Positions 5,188 through 5,231 of a DNA stretch of 5,231 nt are shown here, one piece after another (within the stretch, counting starts at the first letter, position 1; each line of letters begins with the position of its first letter). The notes under the pieces were generated by a model, which was not told the DNA's origin, did not search any database, and was given only the letters and a program-made list of their open reading frames with translations. This DNA is from Mycobacteriaceae bacterium. GTDB taxonomy: Bacteria; Actinomycetota; Actinomycetes; Mycobacteriales; Mycobacteriaceae. The stretch spans positions 1-5,231 of the forward strand of contig JABFVX010000027.1 in NCBI GenBank assembly GCA_013362555.1. The letters are read 5' to 3'. Made by a program: the position numbers and the translations under genes.

Positions 5188-5231
5188 CCTCCAGAATGAC
5201 CCGTGACGTGCGCCTGGCGCACGTCACGGGT
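5188..5231. repeat. Dispersed palindromic element, copy 2 (cut by window edge)
   Basis: ACCCGTGACGTGCGC (5199-5213) pairs perfectly with 5217-5231 around the loop CTG; 15 bp are visible before the window ends. The bases before the left arm, TCCAGAATG (5190-5198), match copy 1, so the right arm probably continues beyond the edge. It sits just after the TetR stop codon and could act as a terminator, though copy 1 is not at a gene end. Confidence 0.8.

Overview
The window reads as chromosomal DNA from a high-GC actinobacterium, most probably Nocardia or a close relative. The grounds are strong G/C preference at third codon positions, a HTH–STAND–WD40 protein of a type common in that group, TANNNT-type -10 boxes placed for leaderless transcripts, and a tRNA without an encoded CCA. 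The genus is an inference from sequence style, not from a search.

Layout. (1) Positions 1-2679, minus strand: one long gene whose 3' end lies beyond the left edge. It encodes a predicted signalling ATPase with an N-terminal XRE-like helix-turn-helix, a STAND NTPase module of the nSTAND1 type, one hydrophobic segment and at least six C-terminal WD40 repeats. Its frame stays open from 2679 to base 1; long open frames on the opposite strand and in another minus frame are shadows. (2) Positions 2680-3147: no gene, but dense structure: a probable leaderless promoter, a large imperfect palindrome, a second perfect hairpin, and a pair of dyad sites 20 bp apart. (3) Positions 3148-3220: a tRNA-Arg with anticodon CCT. 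(4) Positions 3221-3431: no gene; a few short palindromes between the tRNA and the 3' end of the next operon. (5) Positions 3432-4422, minus strand: a two-gene operon, a MarR-like winged-helix protein followed 25 bp later by a SnoaL/NTF2-fold protein with a lipoprotein signal and a second, well-placed internal start. (6) Positions 4553-5173, plus strand: a TetR-family regulator divergent from that operon, sharing a 130-bp intergenic region with it. (7) Positions 5188-5231: a second copy of the large palindrome, cut by the right edge.

How the parts may work together. The divergent TetR gene and MarR-like/SnoaL operon look like a small self-contained regulatory locus: two DNA-binding proteins and one small-ligand-fold protein around a shared promoter region that carries paired GTGCAC sites. 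The STAND–WD40 protein is separate, with its own promoter; such proteins are predicted oligomerising sensors, some of them linked to biological conflict, but no effector domain is visible in the part seen. The most unusual non-coding signal is the dispersed palindrome, present at 2749-2805 and again at 5188-5231 and nearly identical in its arms.
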